This document shows positions 1 to 9,049 of a stretch of 64,000 bases of DNA, piece by piece. Origin of the DNA: Rummeliibacillus sp963792445. Its GTDB lineage: Bacteria > Bacillota > Bacilli > Bacillales_A > Planococcaceae. A program made the position numbers and the translations under genes. The stretch lies in assembly GCA_963792445.1 (NCBI GenBank), contig CAWBWO010000002.1, forward strand, positions 248,001 through 312,000. Reading direction: 5' to 3'. Positions within the stretch are counted from its first letter, which is position 1. Every line of letters begins with the position of its first letter. The notes beneath the pieces were generated by a model. It searched no databases. It saw only the letters and a list, made by a program, of their open reading frames with translations, and had not been told where the DNA came from.

Positions 1-668
1 AACTAGCAATGAACGGTTGGTCACTATATTTGCAATACAATCACAACATAAATAGCATACAAAGCTTGGTTCAAAATCTTACGAAAAAATACCCTGAACA
101 AGAGTTTATGACGATACAGGCTGATCTAACAAGTGATCATGCTGCTAAAAAAATTTCCGAATCTATCTTTTCAATCGAATCTATTGTGATTGCAAGTGGT
201 CAAGCATTATATAAACTTGTGGAAGATACGACTGTTGAAGAGATGAATACACTTTGGAAGGTACATGTTCAAACACCAATACAATTGATTGGCTTACTTA
301 CTCCAAAACTTCGTCAGCATCCTGTAAGCTATATTACAATCATTGGTTCAATCTGGGGTGAGACTGGTGGAGCTTACGAAACTTTATACTCAACTGTAAA
401 AGGTGCAATACATGCATTTGTAAAAGCATATGCCAAAGAAGTCTCATACAATGGAATCCATGTAAATGCAGTCGCTCCGGGATTAATAGATACTAAGATG
501 AATGGACATTTAAATGATGAAGAATGGTCTAATTTAATAGATGAAATTCCGTTAGAACGCGCTGGAAAGCCAGAGGAAGTAGCATACTTAGTAGCCTTTT
601 TGCAATCTGGAAAGGCAGATTATATTACCGGACAAATACTAAGTATCAATGGTGGTTGGTACATATAA
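1..668 (+). CDS. ymfI: EF-P 5-aminopentanone reductase-like SDR (partial, 5' end outside window)
   Basis: The reading frame is open to the window edge, so the N-terminal part with the glycine-rich nucleotide site is missing; the first visible ATG at 9 is internal. The visible part has the short-chain dehydrogenase catalytic Ser (IIGSIWG) followed by YSTVK (YxxxK), the APG segment and a terminal INGG motif. Position directly upstream of ymfK-rodZ-pgsA matches B. subtilis ymfI, whose product reduces the 5-aminopentanone modification on elongation factor P. Family membership is clear from sequence; the substrate is inferred from gene order. Confidence 0.85.
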   Translation, partial: LAMNGWSLYLQYNHNINSIQSLVQNLTKKYPEQEFMTIQADLTSDHAAKKISESIFSIESIVIASGQALYKLVEDTTVEEMNTLWKVHVQTPIQLIGLLTPKLRQHPVSYITIIGSIWGETGGAYETLYSTVKGAIHAFVKAYAKEVSYNGIHVNAVAPGLIDTKMNGHLNDEEWSNLIDEIPLERAGKPEEVAYLVAFLQSGKADYITGQILSINGGWYI

Positions 669-929
669 TTCTAGCCTTGATACATACTTCAAATCATTAA
701 TGGGTACAGTAATAAGTAAGAAATATATTATTTAATATTTTGTATTGTCATTGATACTAATAAGTGGTGTGTATTCGCTTTTTTTAGTGTCCTGGGGATG
801 CCTTAATAGTGTTTAAACACACTTTTAAGAAATCCCTTTCCTTTTTTCCTTTTCTTCTATTGAAAAATCGGCTATTATGGAACATAGAAAATGTTTTAAG
901 CGTCTTATAATAGAAGGGATCGTTGTATT
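669..929. other. ymfI-ymfK intergenic region
   Basis: About 260 bases without a gene. In B. subtilis the small gene ymfJ lies here; no equivalent ORF is visible. A 12-bp palindrome GTGTTTAAACAC occurs near 810, and a TATAAT-like hexamer at 906-911 lies just before the ymfK ribosome site. I see no convincing terminator. Confidence 0.5.
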
Positions 930-1730
930 GTGAGAGAATGGTATTTTGAATATGAAATACAGATCAATCGCCCCGGATTATTAGGTGATATTGCATCATT
1001 ATTAGGTATGCTTCGCGTTAACATAGTTACGATTAATGGTGTTGACCAAGTACGTAGAGGAATGCTTTTACGAGCAGAAAATGAAGAGCAAATCGAACGA
1101 TTTAGAAATATTGTTTCTACTATGGAAATGATAAAAGTCACTAAATTTCGACAACCTACTACCCGGGATCGTTTAGCGATTCGCCATGGACGTTATATTC
1201 AAAGAGAAGCAGACGAGAAAAAGACATTTAGATTTGTTCGAGATGAGCTGGGGATTCTAGTAGATTTTATGGCTGAAATTTTCAAAAAAGAAGGCCGAAA
1301 ATTAATCGGAATTCGCGGTATGCCTCGTGTTGGTAAAACAGAATCAATTGTCGCATCAAGTGTTTGTGCAAACAAACGATGGATATTCCTATCTTCGACA
1401 ATGATTAAACAAACTTTACGTAATCGACTTTTGAAAGATGAATTTAATAGTAATAATGTGTTCATCTTAGATGGTGTAGTTACAAGACGTTCATCAGACG
1501 AGGGACACCAACAATTGGTTCGTGAGATTATGCAATTACCAACAATAATCGTGATTGAACATCCTGATATGTTCGTGCAAAATTCTGAATATACAATTGA
1601 TGACTTCGATTATATTATCGAATTAAGACATCATCCAGATGAAGAAATTACATACGAGGTGCTAGAACGTAATAATAGTTTTCTACAAGATTCGGGTGGT
1701 TTCGGTGGTTTTGGAGGATTTAATTTTTAA
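930..1730 (+). CDS. ymfK: YmfK family protein (DUF3388): ACT-like domain plus P-loop
   Basis: The 266-residue protein starts with GTG at 930 after AAGGGAT. The start matches the conserved MREWYFEYEIQ opening. Residues about 5-70 form an ACT-like regulatory fold (INRPGLLGDIASLLGML). GMPRVGKT at about 130-137 is a good Walker A motif, followed by a hydrophobic strand ending IEHPD. The C-terminus is a GGFGGFGGFNF tail. The gene sits between ymfI and rodZ as in Bacillus. The function of the family is unknown to me; small-molecule sensing coupled to nucleotide binding is only an inference. Confidence 0.85.
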   Translation: MREWYFEYEIQINRPGLLGDIASLLGMLRVNIVTINGVDQVRRGMLLRAENEEQIERFRNIVSTMEMIKVTKFRQPTTRDRLAIRHGRYIQREADEKKTFRFVRDELGILVDFMAEIFKKEGRKLIGIRGMPRVGKTESIVASSVCANKRWIFLSSTMIKQTLRNRLLKDEFNSNNVFILDGVVTRRSSDEGHQQLVREIMQLPTIIVIEHPDMFVQNSEYTIDDFDYIIELRHHPDEEITYEVLERNNSFLQDSGGFGGFGGFNF

Positions 1731-1747
1731 CAGGAAGGTGTTTACAA

Positions 1748-2647
1748 TTGACAGAACTAGGAGCTCGTTTAAAGGAAGCGAGAGTGTCAAAAGGTTATAG
1801 TCTGGATGATTTACAAGAAATTACTAAAATTCAAAAACGTTATCTATCCGCTATTGAAGAGGGTAATTTTAGCATGATGCCTGGGACATTCTATGTACGA
1901 GCATTTATCAAACAGTACGCAGAAGCAGTGGGTTTAGATTCAACCGAATTGTTGGAAACTTATAAAGGTGAAATTCCTGCCAATAAAACGGCAGAAAATG
2001 TATCAGCAACGGCGAACATCCAACAACCTCAAACTAGAAGAAGTATTACAAAAAGAGCGGCTAGAGGAAGTTCTGATTGGATGCCGAAGATAATTGTTGC
2101 CTTATTTATCATCATTATTATTGCAGCGATTTGGTTTTTAAAACAACACAATTCAAGTAGCAGTGTTACAGATGAACCAAAACAACAAGACGTTCAGGTT
2201 GAAACAGACGTAAAAACCAATAGTAATAAGGATAAACAAGCTCAAGAAAATACTGCAGCAAAAGACGCAAATGTGTCTGATCAACAATCAAAAGATCAAG
2301 CGGCAAAAGATAAAGTGGTACAAAAAATATCTAATGGTACATTAGAAAATGATAATGAAACAACAACGTATACATTAACAGGTGCTAAAGCCTTTAAGGT
2401 TAAAGTTGAAGTTACTGGTACTACATGGGTAGGTATACAAGACGAAAATGGTAACGAACTAACGGGTACAGCAAAAATGTATAATGCTGGTGAAAAAGTT
2501 GAAGTCGATGCGAAAGGAAAGAAAAGTGTTCGTGTTAGACTTGGCGCATCTGCAAATGGTACTGTATATGTAAATAATGAAAAAATTAAATTTGCAGCAA
2601 CTCCTTCAGAACGTTATACTCAAAATATCGTTATTAAATTCGAGTAA
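1748..2647 (+). CDS. rodZ: RodZ-like cell-shape protein with cytosolic HTH
   Basis: Starts with TTG at 1748 after AGGAAGGTG. The 299-residue protein has an N-terminal Xre-like helix-turn-helix (about residues 1-70), a basic juxtamembrane stretch, one transmembrane helix (about 112-131, WMPKIIVALFIIIII) and a Lys/Gln/Asp-rich extracellular linker. The C-terminal domain of about 95 residues is of the DUF4115 type. This architecture defines RodZ, which links MreB filaments to the membrane-bound wall elongation machinery. B. subtilis ymfM occupies the same place upstream of pgsA. Confidence 0.9.
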   Translation: MTELGARLKEARVSKGYSLDDLQEITKIQKRYLSAIEEGNFSMMPGTFYVRAFIKQYAEAVGLDSTELLETYKGEIPANKTAENVSATANIQQPQTRRSITKRAARGSSDWMPKIIVALFIIIIIAAIWFLKQHNSSSSVTDEPKQQDVQVETDVKTNSNKDKQAQENTAAKDANVSDQQSKDQAAKDKVVQKISNGTLENDNETTTYTLTGAKAFKVKVEVTGTTWVGIQDENGNELTGTAKMYNAGEKVEVDAKGKKSVRVRLGASANGTVYVNNEKIKFAATPSERYTQNIVIKFE

Positions 2648-2654
2648 GGAAAGT

Positions 2655-2684
2655 AGTCATCTTATTAAGATGACTTTTTCCTTT
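2655..2684 (+). terminator. Rho-independent terminator after rodZ
   Basis: Stem AGTCATCTT/AAGATGACT with a 3-base loop, followed by TTTTCCTTT. It lies between the rodZ stop and the pgsA ribosome site, so pgsA expression would need read-through or another promoter. Confidence 0.7.
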
Positions 2685-2703
2685 GTTAAGAAAGGTGAAA
2701 CAA

Positions 2704-3282
2704 ATGAATATTCCGAATAGAATTACAGTCTCTAGAATCTGTCTAATTCCTATTTTCGTACTTGTAATGGTATTAGATTTTGGCTTTGGAGATATGTCTA
2801 TTTTGGGCGTTACTTTACCAGTAGAACATTTTGTCGGGGCTTTGATATTTATTATTGCATCGTTGACTGACTGGATTGACGGTCATTATGCTCGTAAATA
2901 TAATTTAGTTACTAATTTAGGGAAATTTTTAGATCCATTAGCAGACAAATTATTAGTATCATCTGCATTCATATTATTGATTGAATTAGGTTATGCACCT
3001 GCATGGGTTGTCATAATTATCATCAGCCGTGAATTTGCAGTAACAGGTTTGCGATTAATTTGTGCTGAACAAGGTGAAGTTGTGGCAGCTAACCAACTAG
3101 GTAAAATAAAAACATGGGCACAAATTGTAGCCATTGCATCGTTATTACTTCACAATATCATCTTTGCAATGTGGGGAATTCCTTTTGGTACAATTATGCT
3201 CTATATAGCTCTATTCTTTACAATTTGGTCAGGTTTAGATTACTTCTGGTTAAATCGCAAAATTTTGTTAGAATCAAAATAA
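2704..3282 (+). CDS. pgsA: CDP-diacylglycerol-glycerol-3-phosphate 3-phosphatidyltransferase
   Basis: A 192-residue integral membrane enzyme that makes phosphatidylglycerophosphate, the first committed step to phosphatidylglycerol. The CDP-alcohol phosphotransferase signature DGx2ARx8Gx3Dx3D is complete (DGHYAR, then G-KFL-D-PLA-D). Several hydrophobic helices follow. ATG at 2704 is preferred over the upstream TTG at 2683 because AAGAAAGGTG is correctly spaced and MNIPNRITVSRI is the normal family start. It lies between rodZ and cinA as in Bacillus. Confidence 0.95.
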   Translation: MNIPNRITVSRICLIPIFVLVMVLDFGFGDMSILGVTLPVEHFVGALIFIIASLTDWIDGHYARKYNLVTNLGKFLDPLADKLLVSSAFILLIELGYAPAWVVIIIISREFAVTGLRLICAEQGEVVAANQLGKIKTWAQIVAIASLLLHNIIFAMWGIPFGTIMLYIALFFTIWSGLDYFWLNRKILLESK

Positions 3283-3322
3283 TGGCTTAGTTGAATGAAA
3301 AGAATATAATTAAATAAATGTT

Positions 3323-3409
3323 AGGCTCATTTTACGAATTGATCATATATGATTGCTTGTAACCACAGATGTGGCGTTTGATTAATTTTAAACGAATGAG
3401 CCTTTTTTT
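3323..3409 (+). ncRNA. structured leader or complex terminator between pgsA and cinA
   Basis: A 9-bp closing stem (AGGCTCATT at 3323-3331 with AATGAGCCT at 3395-3403) ends in a run of T. Inside are a weak hairpin on ATCATATATGAT (3342-3353), a CCAC-AGAT-GTGG hairpin (3363-3374) and a CGTTT/AAACG hairpin (3375-3394) abutting the closing stem. This could form a multi-branched RNA followed by U residues just ahead of cinA. It may be only a terminator with a long loop or a regulatory leader; I do not recognise a known riboswitch. Confidence 0.45.
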
Positions 3410-3432
3410 AATTATTGATAGGGGGATATTTA

Positions 3433-4689
3433 ATGAACGCTGAAATTATTGCTGTAGGTTCTGAATTATTATTAGGGCAAATTACAAATACGAATGCACG
3501 TTTTATCTCCAACCAGCTATCTGAAATTGGTATTAATGTATTCTATCATACAGTTGTTGGAGACAATGCTACTAGATTGTTAGAAGCTATTAAAATTGCC
3601 GAATCACGTTCTGATTTACTTGTTTTTTCTGGAGGTTTAGGCCCAACAAAAGACGATTTAACGAAGGAAACAATTGCAAAATATTTACATACCGAACTTG
3701 TAGAAGATCAGTTCGCTATGGATTCAATTAAAGAGTTTTTTGCTAAAAGAAATCGTATTATGACCGAGAATAATCGCAAACAAGCGCTTGTATTAAAAGG
3801 CTGTGAAGTATTAGTCAATAAGCATGGAATGGCTCCAGGAATGATTTATGATTATAATGGTCGCGTGTATTTATTATTGCCTGGTCCACCAAAAGAAATC
3901 GAACCAATGTTTCAATTTGAAGCAAAACCAAAGCTTGCATCACGTTTACACCATGGAACAAAAATTGTCTCACATGTACTACGATTTTTTGGAATCGGCG
4001 AAGCAGAGTTGGAAGAAAGGGTTCAAGATTTGTTAGACAATCAAACGAATCCAACGATTGCTCCACTTGCTTCTGATGGAGAAGTGACACTTCGCATTAC
4101 AGCAAATACAGAAAATGACGAAAAAGCATGGGAATTAATCAATGCAACAAAAGAGGAAATACTTAATAGAGTAGGAGAATATTTCTACGGAGTAGATGAT
4201 GACTCATTATCTAGTAAAACAGCTGAAATGCTTATAAAGAATAATTTAACAATAGCAGCCGCTGAAAGTTTAACAGCAGGGCTATTCGCATCAGAACTTG
4301 CAGAAAACCCAGGTATTAGCCAATCATTACTAGGTGGCATGGTAACTTATACTGAGCAAGTAAAAAAAGAGCAACTCGGTATGCCACAAGAAATTTTAGA
4401 AAAGTATGGCGTAGTGAGCGCTGAATGTGCAGAGGCAATGGCAAAATTAGTAAAGGAAAAATTCAATTCTAATATTGGTGTTGGTTTAACAGGTGCAGCA
4501 GGACCAAGTGCGCATGGTGATCAACCTGCGGGAACAATATGGATTGGTATTGCTATCGATCATGACAAACCAAAAACCTTCCAACTGCATTTATCAGGTA
4601 TGCGAAATACAAATAGACTCCGTGCAGTAAAATTTGCTTTTCACTATATAATTCAATTATTAATTGAAAAAGGCTATTCAAAAATATAA
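3433..4689 (+). CDS. cinA: CinA: competence/damage-inducible protein with NMN amidohydrolase domain
   Basis: A 418-residue, two-domain protein. The N-terminal MoCF/COG1058 domain has VGSELLLGQ and SGGLGPTKDD. The C-terminal CinA domain begins near AAAESLTAGLFAS and carries GLTGAAGP, typical of nicotinamide-nucleotide amidase. ATG at 3433 is chosen because GGGGGAT is well placed and MNAEIIAVGSELL is the conserved start. The gene lies immediately upstream of recA, the usual cinA-recA pairing in Firmicutes. Confidence 0.95.
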   Translation: MNAEIIAVGSELLLGQITNTNARFISNQLSEIGINVFYHTVVGDNATRLLEAIKIAESRSDLLVFSGGLGPTKDDLTKETIAKYLHTELVEDQFAMDSIKEFFAKRNRIMTENNRKQALVLKGCEVLVNKHGMAPGMIYDYNGRVYLLLPGPPKEIEPMFQFEAKPKLASRLHHGTKIVSHVLRFFGIGEAELEERVQDLLDNQTNPTIAPLASDGEVTLRITANTENDEKAWELINATKEEILNRVGEYFYGVDDDSLSSKTAEMLIKNNLTIAAAESLTAGLFASELAENPGISQSLLGGMVTYTEQVKKEQLGMPQEILEKYGVVSAECAEAMAKLVKEKFNSNIGVGLTGAAGPSAHGDQPAGTIWIGIAIDHDKPKTFQLHLSGMRNTNRLRAVKFAFHYIIQLLIEKGYSKI

Positions 4690-4788
4690 AAAATGTACAA
4701 AACTAAATTTTGATAAGAAAAAAGCCTACAAAATGTACATTTCGTACGCTTTTATTCTATTAAATTTTAATTTTGTACAAAAAAGTTG

Positions 4789-4802
4789 CGAATAAACGTT
4801 CG
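4789..4802 (+). promoter_or_regulatory. LexA (SOS) box upstream of recA
   Basis: CGAATAAACGTTCG matches the Bacillus LexA consensus CGAAC-N4-GTTCG with one mismatch. It lies just upstream of the recA promoter, as expected for SOS control by the LexA encoded at 40811-41425. Confidence 0.75.
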
Positions 4803-4810
4803 CTTTTTTC

Positions 4811-4839
4811 TTGTGTTTTTCTCAAAAAAGAAGTATAGT
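4811..4839 (+). promoter_or_regulatory. sigma-A promoter of recA
   Basis: TTGTGT (4811-4816), 17-base spacer, TATAGT (4834-4839), about 45 bases ahead of the recA start and directly downstream of the LexA box. Confidence 0.6.
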
Positions 4840-4883
4840 AGAGACAGAAATAAAAGCGAACTTACTTTTAAGGAGGAACTAGA

Positions 4884-5933
4884 TTGGACGAACGTAAAGC
4901 GGCATTAGATATGGCTCTTAAACAAATTGAAAAACAATTTGGTAAAGGATCTGTGATGAAATTAGGCGAACAGGCAGACCGTAGAATATCTACATCTTCA
5001 AGTGGCTCTTTAGCACTTGATACTGCACTTGGAGTTGGTGGATATCCACGAGGTCGTGTCATTGAAATATACGGACCAGAAAGTTCTGGTAAAACTACAG
5101 TAGCTCTACATGCAATTGCAGAAGTACAAGCAAATGGGGGGCAAGCAGCATTTATCGATGCTGAACATGCCCTCGATCCTGCTTATGCTTCTAAACTTGG
5201 CGTTAATATCGACGAATTGTTACTTTCTCAACCAGATACTGGTGAACAAGCTTTAGAAATTGCTGAAGCACTTGTACGAAGCGGTGCCATTGATATTATC
5301 GTTATTGACTCAGTAGCAGCACTTGTACCAAAAGCAGAGATTGAAGGCGAAATGGGCGACTCTCATATGGGTTTACAAGCTCGTTTAATGTCACAAGCAT
5401 TACGCAAACTTTCTGGTATTATCAATAAATCTAATACGATTGCAATCTTCATCAACCAAATTCGTGAAAAGATTGGTGTTATGTTCGGTAATCCTGAAAC
5501 AACACCAGGTGGACGTGCACTTAAATTCTATGCTTCTGTACGTTTAGAAGTGCGTCGTGCAGAATCGATTAAACAAGGTAATGAAATGGTCGGTAATCGT
5601 ACGAAGATTAAAGTTGTGAAAAATAAAGTAGCTCCACCATTTAAAACAGCTGAAGTTGATATTATGTACGGTGAAGGGATATCAAAAGAAGGCGAAATTA
5701 TCGATATCGGTGTTGAAAAAGATATCGTAGAAAAAAGTGGCTCATGGTATGCTTATGAAGATGAACGATTAGGACAAGGTCGTGAAAATGCTAAGCAATT
5801 CCTAAGAGAAAATCCAGAAATTCGTGATGAAATTGCACAAAAAATACGTGTTGCTTCAGGTATTGGTGGAGAAGACGAAGTATCTGTGCCTGAAGAAGTA
5901 GATGAAACTCCTTCATTATTTGACGAAGAATAG
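4884..5933 (+). CDS. recA: RecA recombinase
   Basis: A 349-residue ATP-dependent strand-exchange protein that also triggers LexA self-cleavage. The Walker A motif GPESSGKT lies at about residues 64-71, followed by DAEHALDP, the Walker B strand IIVIDSVAALVP, the L2 loop region NQIREKIGVMFG, and an acidic C-terminal tail. It starts with TTG at 4884, nine bases after AAGGAGGA, giving the family start MDERKAALDMAL. SOS regulation is indicated by the upstream LexA box. Confidence 0.98.
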   Translation: MDERKAALDMALKQIEKQFGKGSVMKLGEQADRRISTSSSGSLALDTALGVGGYPRGRVIEIYGPESSGKTTVALHAIAEVQANGGQAAFIDAEHALDPAYASKLGVNIDELLLSQPDTGEQALEIAEALVRSGAIDIIVIDSVAALVPKAEIEGEMGDSHMGLQARLMSQALRKLSGIINKSNTIAIFINQIREKIGVMFGNPETTPGGRALKFYASVRLEVRRAESIKQGNEMVGNRTKIKVVKNKVAPPFKTAEVDIMYGEGISKEGEIIDIGVEKDIVEKSGSWYAYEDERLGQGRENAKQFLRENPEIRDEIAQKIRVASGIGGEDEVSVPEEVDETPSLFDEE

Positions 5934-6012
5934 AGTATTCAATAGGACTGTTACTCTAAATGCAAAATGCAGTTGTGCAAAATAGCTAGAGATTATTTTT
6001 GATAAAATATTA

Positions 6013-6083
6013 ACTTGCTATATTCATCTAGCAAGTTAGCTGCCCTAAAGAGATCGTAACTCACTCTTAGGGCAGCCTTTTTT
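6013..6083 (+). terminator. two tandem hairpins after recA, the second a strong terminator
   Basis: The first hairpin is ACTTGCTA/TAGCAAGT (6013-6036). It is followed by GCTGCCCTAA/TTAGGGCAGC (6039-6076) and T6. The second is a clear Rho-independent terminator. Confidence 0.85.
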
Positions 6084-6108
6084 ATATATATCCAAAAACT
6101 GTGAATCC

Positions 6109-6137
6109 TTGACAGGTCTATGTATCAACTATACAAT
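6109..6137 (+). promoter_or_regulatory. sigma-A promoter of rny
   Basis: A consensus TTGACA (6109-6114), 17-base spacer and TACAAT (6132-6137), about 105 bases before the rny start. Confidence 0.7.
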
Positions 6138-6242
6138 TAAGTTGTATTATTTCTAAAATTGAAATGAAATTGGCACTATATTGAAAAATCAATGTAAAGC
6201 CGACTGAAAGAGAATATGAATACAGCAAGAGGAGGTGTTCGA

Positions 6243-7799
6243 ATGATGTACTACATCATCTCCGCTTTGCTTGGAATCATCGTCGGTGCCGCTGTTATCT
6301 ATTTCGTTATGAAAAAAGTGAACGATTCAAAAGTGAAAGGTGCAAAGAGTACTGCTGAACTTATTATTGAAGAAGGTAAAAGAGAGGCAGAATCACTTAA
6401 GAAAGAAGCACTGCTTGAAGCAAAAGATGAAACTCACATACTTCGAACTGAAGCAGAAAATGACATCCGTGAACGCCGGTCAGAGCTAACGAAGCAAGAA
6501 AACCGGTTAGCGCAAAGAGAAGAAAATCTTGATCGCAAGGATGACGCTCTGAATAAGAGAGAATCAGGATTAGAGCGAAAAGAGGAAGCTCTAACTGAAA
6601 GACAACAGCATATTGTACAGATGGAAAGCAAAGTGGAAGAACTTGTTGCTAAACAACAATCCGAAATTGAACGCATTTCAGCATTAACTCGTGAAGAAGC
6701 AAAAGCAATTATTCTAAAACAAGTAGAAAATGAGCTATCAACTGATATTGCCGTTATGACAAAAGAAGCTGAAAAACGTGCAAAAGAGGATGCTGACAAA
6801 AAGGCACGAGAAATTTTATCACTTGCCATTCAACGCTTTGCAGCAGACCACGTTGCAGAAACGACTGTATCTGTCGTTAATTTACCAAACGATGAGATGA
6901 AAGGTCGAATTATAGGCCGTGAAGGACGTAACATCAGAACACTCGAAACGCTAACTGGTATCGATTTAATCATCGATGATACACCAGAAGCCGTTATATT
7001 ATCAGGTTTTGATCCAATTCGCCGTGAAACTGCACGACTAGCACTAGAAAAACTAGTACAAGATGGACGAATTCATCCAGCTCGTATTGAAGAGATGGTG
7101 GAAAAATCACGACGTGAAGTGGATGAGCAAATTAGAGAAACTGGTGAACAAACAACATTTGAAGTCGGAATTCACAATCTACATCCAGATTTAATTAAAA
7201 TTCTTGGTCGTATGAAATACCGTACAAGCTATGGTCAAAACGTCTTAAAACACTCAATTGAAGTAGCTCATTTAACAGGTTTACTAGCTGCTGAATTAGG
7301 TGAAGATGTAGCTTTAGCTAAACGAGCAGGCTTACTACATGATATTGGTAAAGCAATTGACCATGAAGTAGAAGGAAGCCATGTTGAAATTGGGGTAGAG
7401 TTGGCTACAAAATACAATGAACACCCTGTTGTTATTAACAGTATTGCATCTCATCATGGTGACACAGAACCTACTTCTGTAATTGCAGTGTTAGTAGCTG
7501 CTGCAGATGCATTATCAGCAGCTCGTCCAGGTGCACGTAGTGAAACATTGGAAAACTATATCAGACGTCTTGAAAGACTAGAGGAAATTTCTGAATCCTA
7601 TGATGGTGTAGAAAAATCCTTTGCAATTCAAGCTGGACGTGAAATTCGTATAATTGTTAGACCTGACCAAATTGATGATTTAGCATCACATCGTTTAGCA
7701 AGGGATATCCGAAAACAAATTGAGGATGAACTTGATTATCCAGGGCATATTAAGGTAACAGTAATACGAGAAACAAGAGCAGTAGAATATGCAAAATAA
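6243..7799 (+). CDS. rny: Ribonuclease Y
   Basis: A 518-residue membrane-anchored endoribonuclease that initiates mRNA decay. It has one N-terminal transmembrane helix (YYIISALLGIIVGAAVIYFV), a long charged coiled coil to about residue 200, a KH domain (GRIIGREGRNIRTLE) and an HD hydrolase domain with LLHDIGKAIDHE and SHHGD. Start ATG 6243 follows GAGGAGGTG; the frame extends upstream but without a ribosome site. Its regulators in B. subtilis, RicA (ymcA, 13874) and YmdB (7893), are also in this window. Confidence 0.97.
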   Translation: MMYYIISALLGIIVGAAVIYFVMKKVNDSKVKGAKSTAELIIEEGKREAESLKKEALLEAKDETHILRTEAENDIRERRSELTKQENRLAQREENLDRKDDALNKRESGLERKEEALTERQQHIVQMESKVEELVAKQQSEIERISALTREEAKAIILKQVENELSTDIAVMTKEAEKRAKEDADKKAREILSLAIQRFAADHVAETTVSVVNLPNDEMKGRIIGREGRNIRTLETLTGIDLIIDDTPEAVILSGFDPIRRETARLALEKLVQDGRIHPARIEEMVEKSRREVDEQIRETGEQTTFEVGIHNLHPDLIKILGRMKYRTSYGQNVLKHSIEVAHLTGLLAAELGEDVALAKRAGLLHDIGKAIDHEVEGSHVEIGVELATKYNEHPVVINSIASHHGDTEPTSVIAVLVAAADALSAARPGARSETLENYIRRLERLEEISESYDGVEKSFAIQAGREIRIIVRPDQIDDLASHRLARDIRKQIEDELDYPGHIKVTVIRETRAVEYAK

Positions 7800-7831
7800 T
7801 TGATAATTCAAATGAAATAAATTTAATTTAT

Positions 7832-7870
7832 AAAAAGGCTTCTTAGAACTTCGGTTAAGAAGCCTTTTTT
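7832..7870 (+). terminator. terminator after rny
   Basis: Stem AAAAAGGCTTCTTA/TTAAGAAGCCTTTTT with a 9-base loop and T-run. It lies immediately upstream of the ymdB start region. Confidence 0.85.
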
Positions 7871-7892
7871 AATGGGAATGAGTGAACAAAAC

Positions 7893-8692
7893 ATGAAAGT
7901 ATTATTTATAGGTGATATCGTAGGTGATATTGGATTAAACACAGTCGAAACCTATTTACCAAGATTAAAAAGAAAATATAATGTTGATGTTGTTATAGCA
8001 AATGGAGAAAATGCAGCAGATGGTAGAGGAATCACAAAACGTATCTATCAAGGAGTTACTTATGATGGGTGTAGATGTTATTACAATGGGAAATCATACT
8101 TGGGACAAAAAAGAAATTTTTGATTTTATCGATGATGCTGATTATTTAATTCGTCCTGCAAATTTTTCGGATGAAGCACCAGGCAAAGGAATGGCATCTA
8201 TTACGAAAAATGGTCAATACCATTTCAGTTATTAATCTACATGGTCGTACATTTTTACCACCACATGGAGATCCATTTGCAAAAGCAGAAGAATTAGTTG
8301 AAGAAGCAAAAAAAATATCGCCACTTATTTTCGTGGATTTTCATGCTGAAACAACAAGTGAAAAAATAGCGCTAGGTTGGCATTTAGATGGAAAAGCATC
8401 TGCTGTTGTTGGTACACATACACATGTTCAAACTGCGGATGCGCGAATTTTTCCTGGCGGAACAGCATTTATATCAGATGTAGGGATGACTGGCCCATAT
8501 GATGAAATACTAGGTATGAAAAAAGAAAGTGTTTTGTATCGATTTAAAACAAATATGCCTACACGTTTTGAAGTGCCAAAACAAGGTAGAGAAGTATTTA
8601 GTGGTTTTTTTGTTGAACTAGATGACAAATCAGGTAAAGCAATTAAATTTGAACGTATATATATAAATGCGGATTATCCTTTCATACCATAA
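7893..8692 (+). pseudogene. ymdB: ymdB metallophosphoesterase broken by two +1 frameshifts
   Basis: Three consecutive frames together encode a full-length YmdB homologue, a cyclic-nucleotide phosphodiesterase that controls late adaptive responses, biofilm and motility choices in B. subtilis. Frame one gives MKVLFIGDIVGDIG to GRGITKRIYQ. Frame two gives ELLMMGVDVITMGNHTWDKKE to the NGQ segment. Frame three gives TISVINLHGRTF to the normal C-terminus, including GTHTHVQTAD and GMTGPYD. The shifts fit one extra G near 8052 and one extra T near 8218. Metal-ligand motifs (NGEN, GNHTWD, GTHTH) are all intact, so the lesion is recent or a sequencing artefact. The start at 7893 matches the family; the upstream ATG at 7872 has no ribosome site. 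Confidence 0.85.
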
Positions 8693-8780
8693 TTTAGTCT
8701 ATCTCATGCGTGACGTGCATACAATGTTCCATGGACAATAAAAAATGTCCCCGATTTTTCAAACTAAGGGAGGAATAGTT

Positions 8781-9047
8781 GTGGATTCATTGAAAGTATC
8801 GTCTCGCTCCAACCCAAATTCCGTAGCAGGTGCATTAGTGGCAGTGATTAGAGAGCAAGGATATGCAGAGATGCAAGCAGTAGGGGCAGGTGCACTCAAT
8901 CAAGCTGTAAAAGCGATCGCGATTGCGAGAGGTTTTGTAGCGCCGAGTGGTACAGATTTAACTTGTTCACCAGCATTCACAGACATACTAATCGCTGGTG
9001 AAGACCGAACAGCTTTAAAACTACTCGTAGAAAAACGAGGCAGATAG
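8781..9047 (+). CDS. spoVS: Stage V sporulation protein S
   Basis: An 88-residue protein of the Alba-like SpoVS family, needed for normal septation and engulfment during sporulation. The family core EMQAVGAGALNQAVKAIAIA and RGFVAPSGTDL is intact. GTG at 8781 after GGGAGGA is the start; a longer in-frame extension to 8745 lacks a ribosome site and is not in the family. Lies downstream of ymdB as in B. subtilis. Confidence 0.95.
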   Translation: MDSLKVSSRSNPNSVAGALVAVIREQGYAEMQAVGAGALNQAVKAIAIARGFVAPSGTDLTCSPAFTDILIAGEDRTALKLLVEKRGR

Positions 9048-9049
9048 AA

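Noticed and set aside
4691..4782. Repeated AAATGTACA/TTTTGTACAAAA words between cinA and recA
   Set aside because: Could suggest a competence-regulator site, but spacing does not fit a clear ComK box and the words are low complexity.
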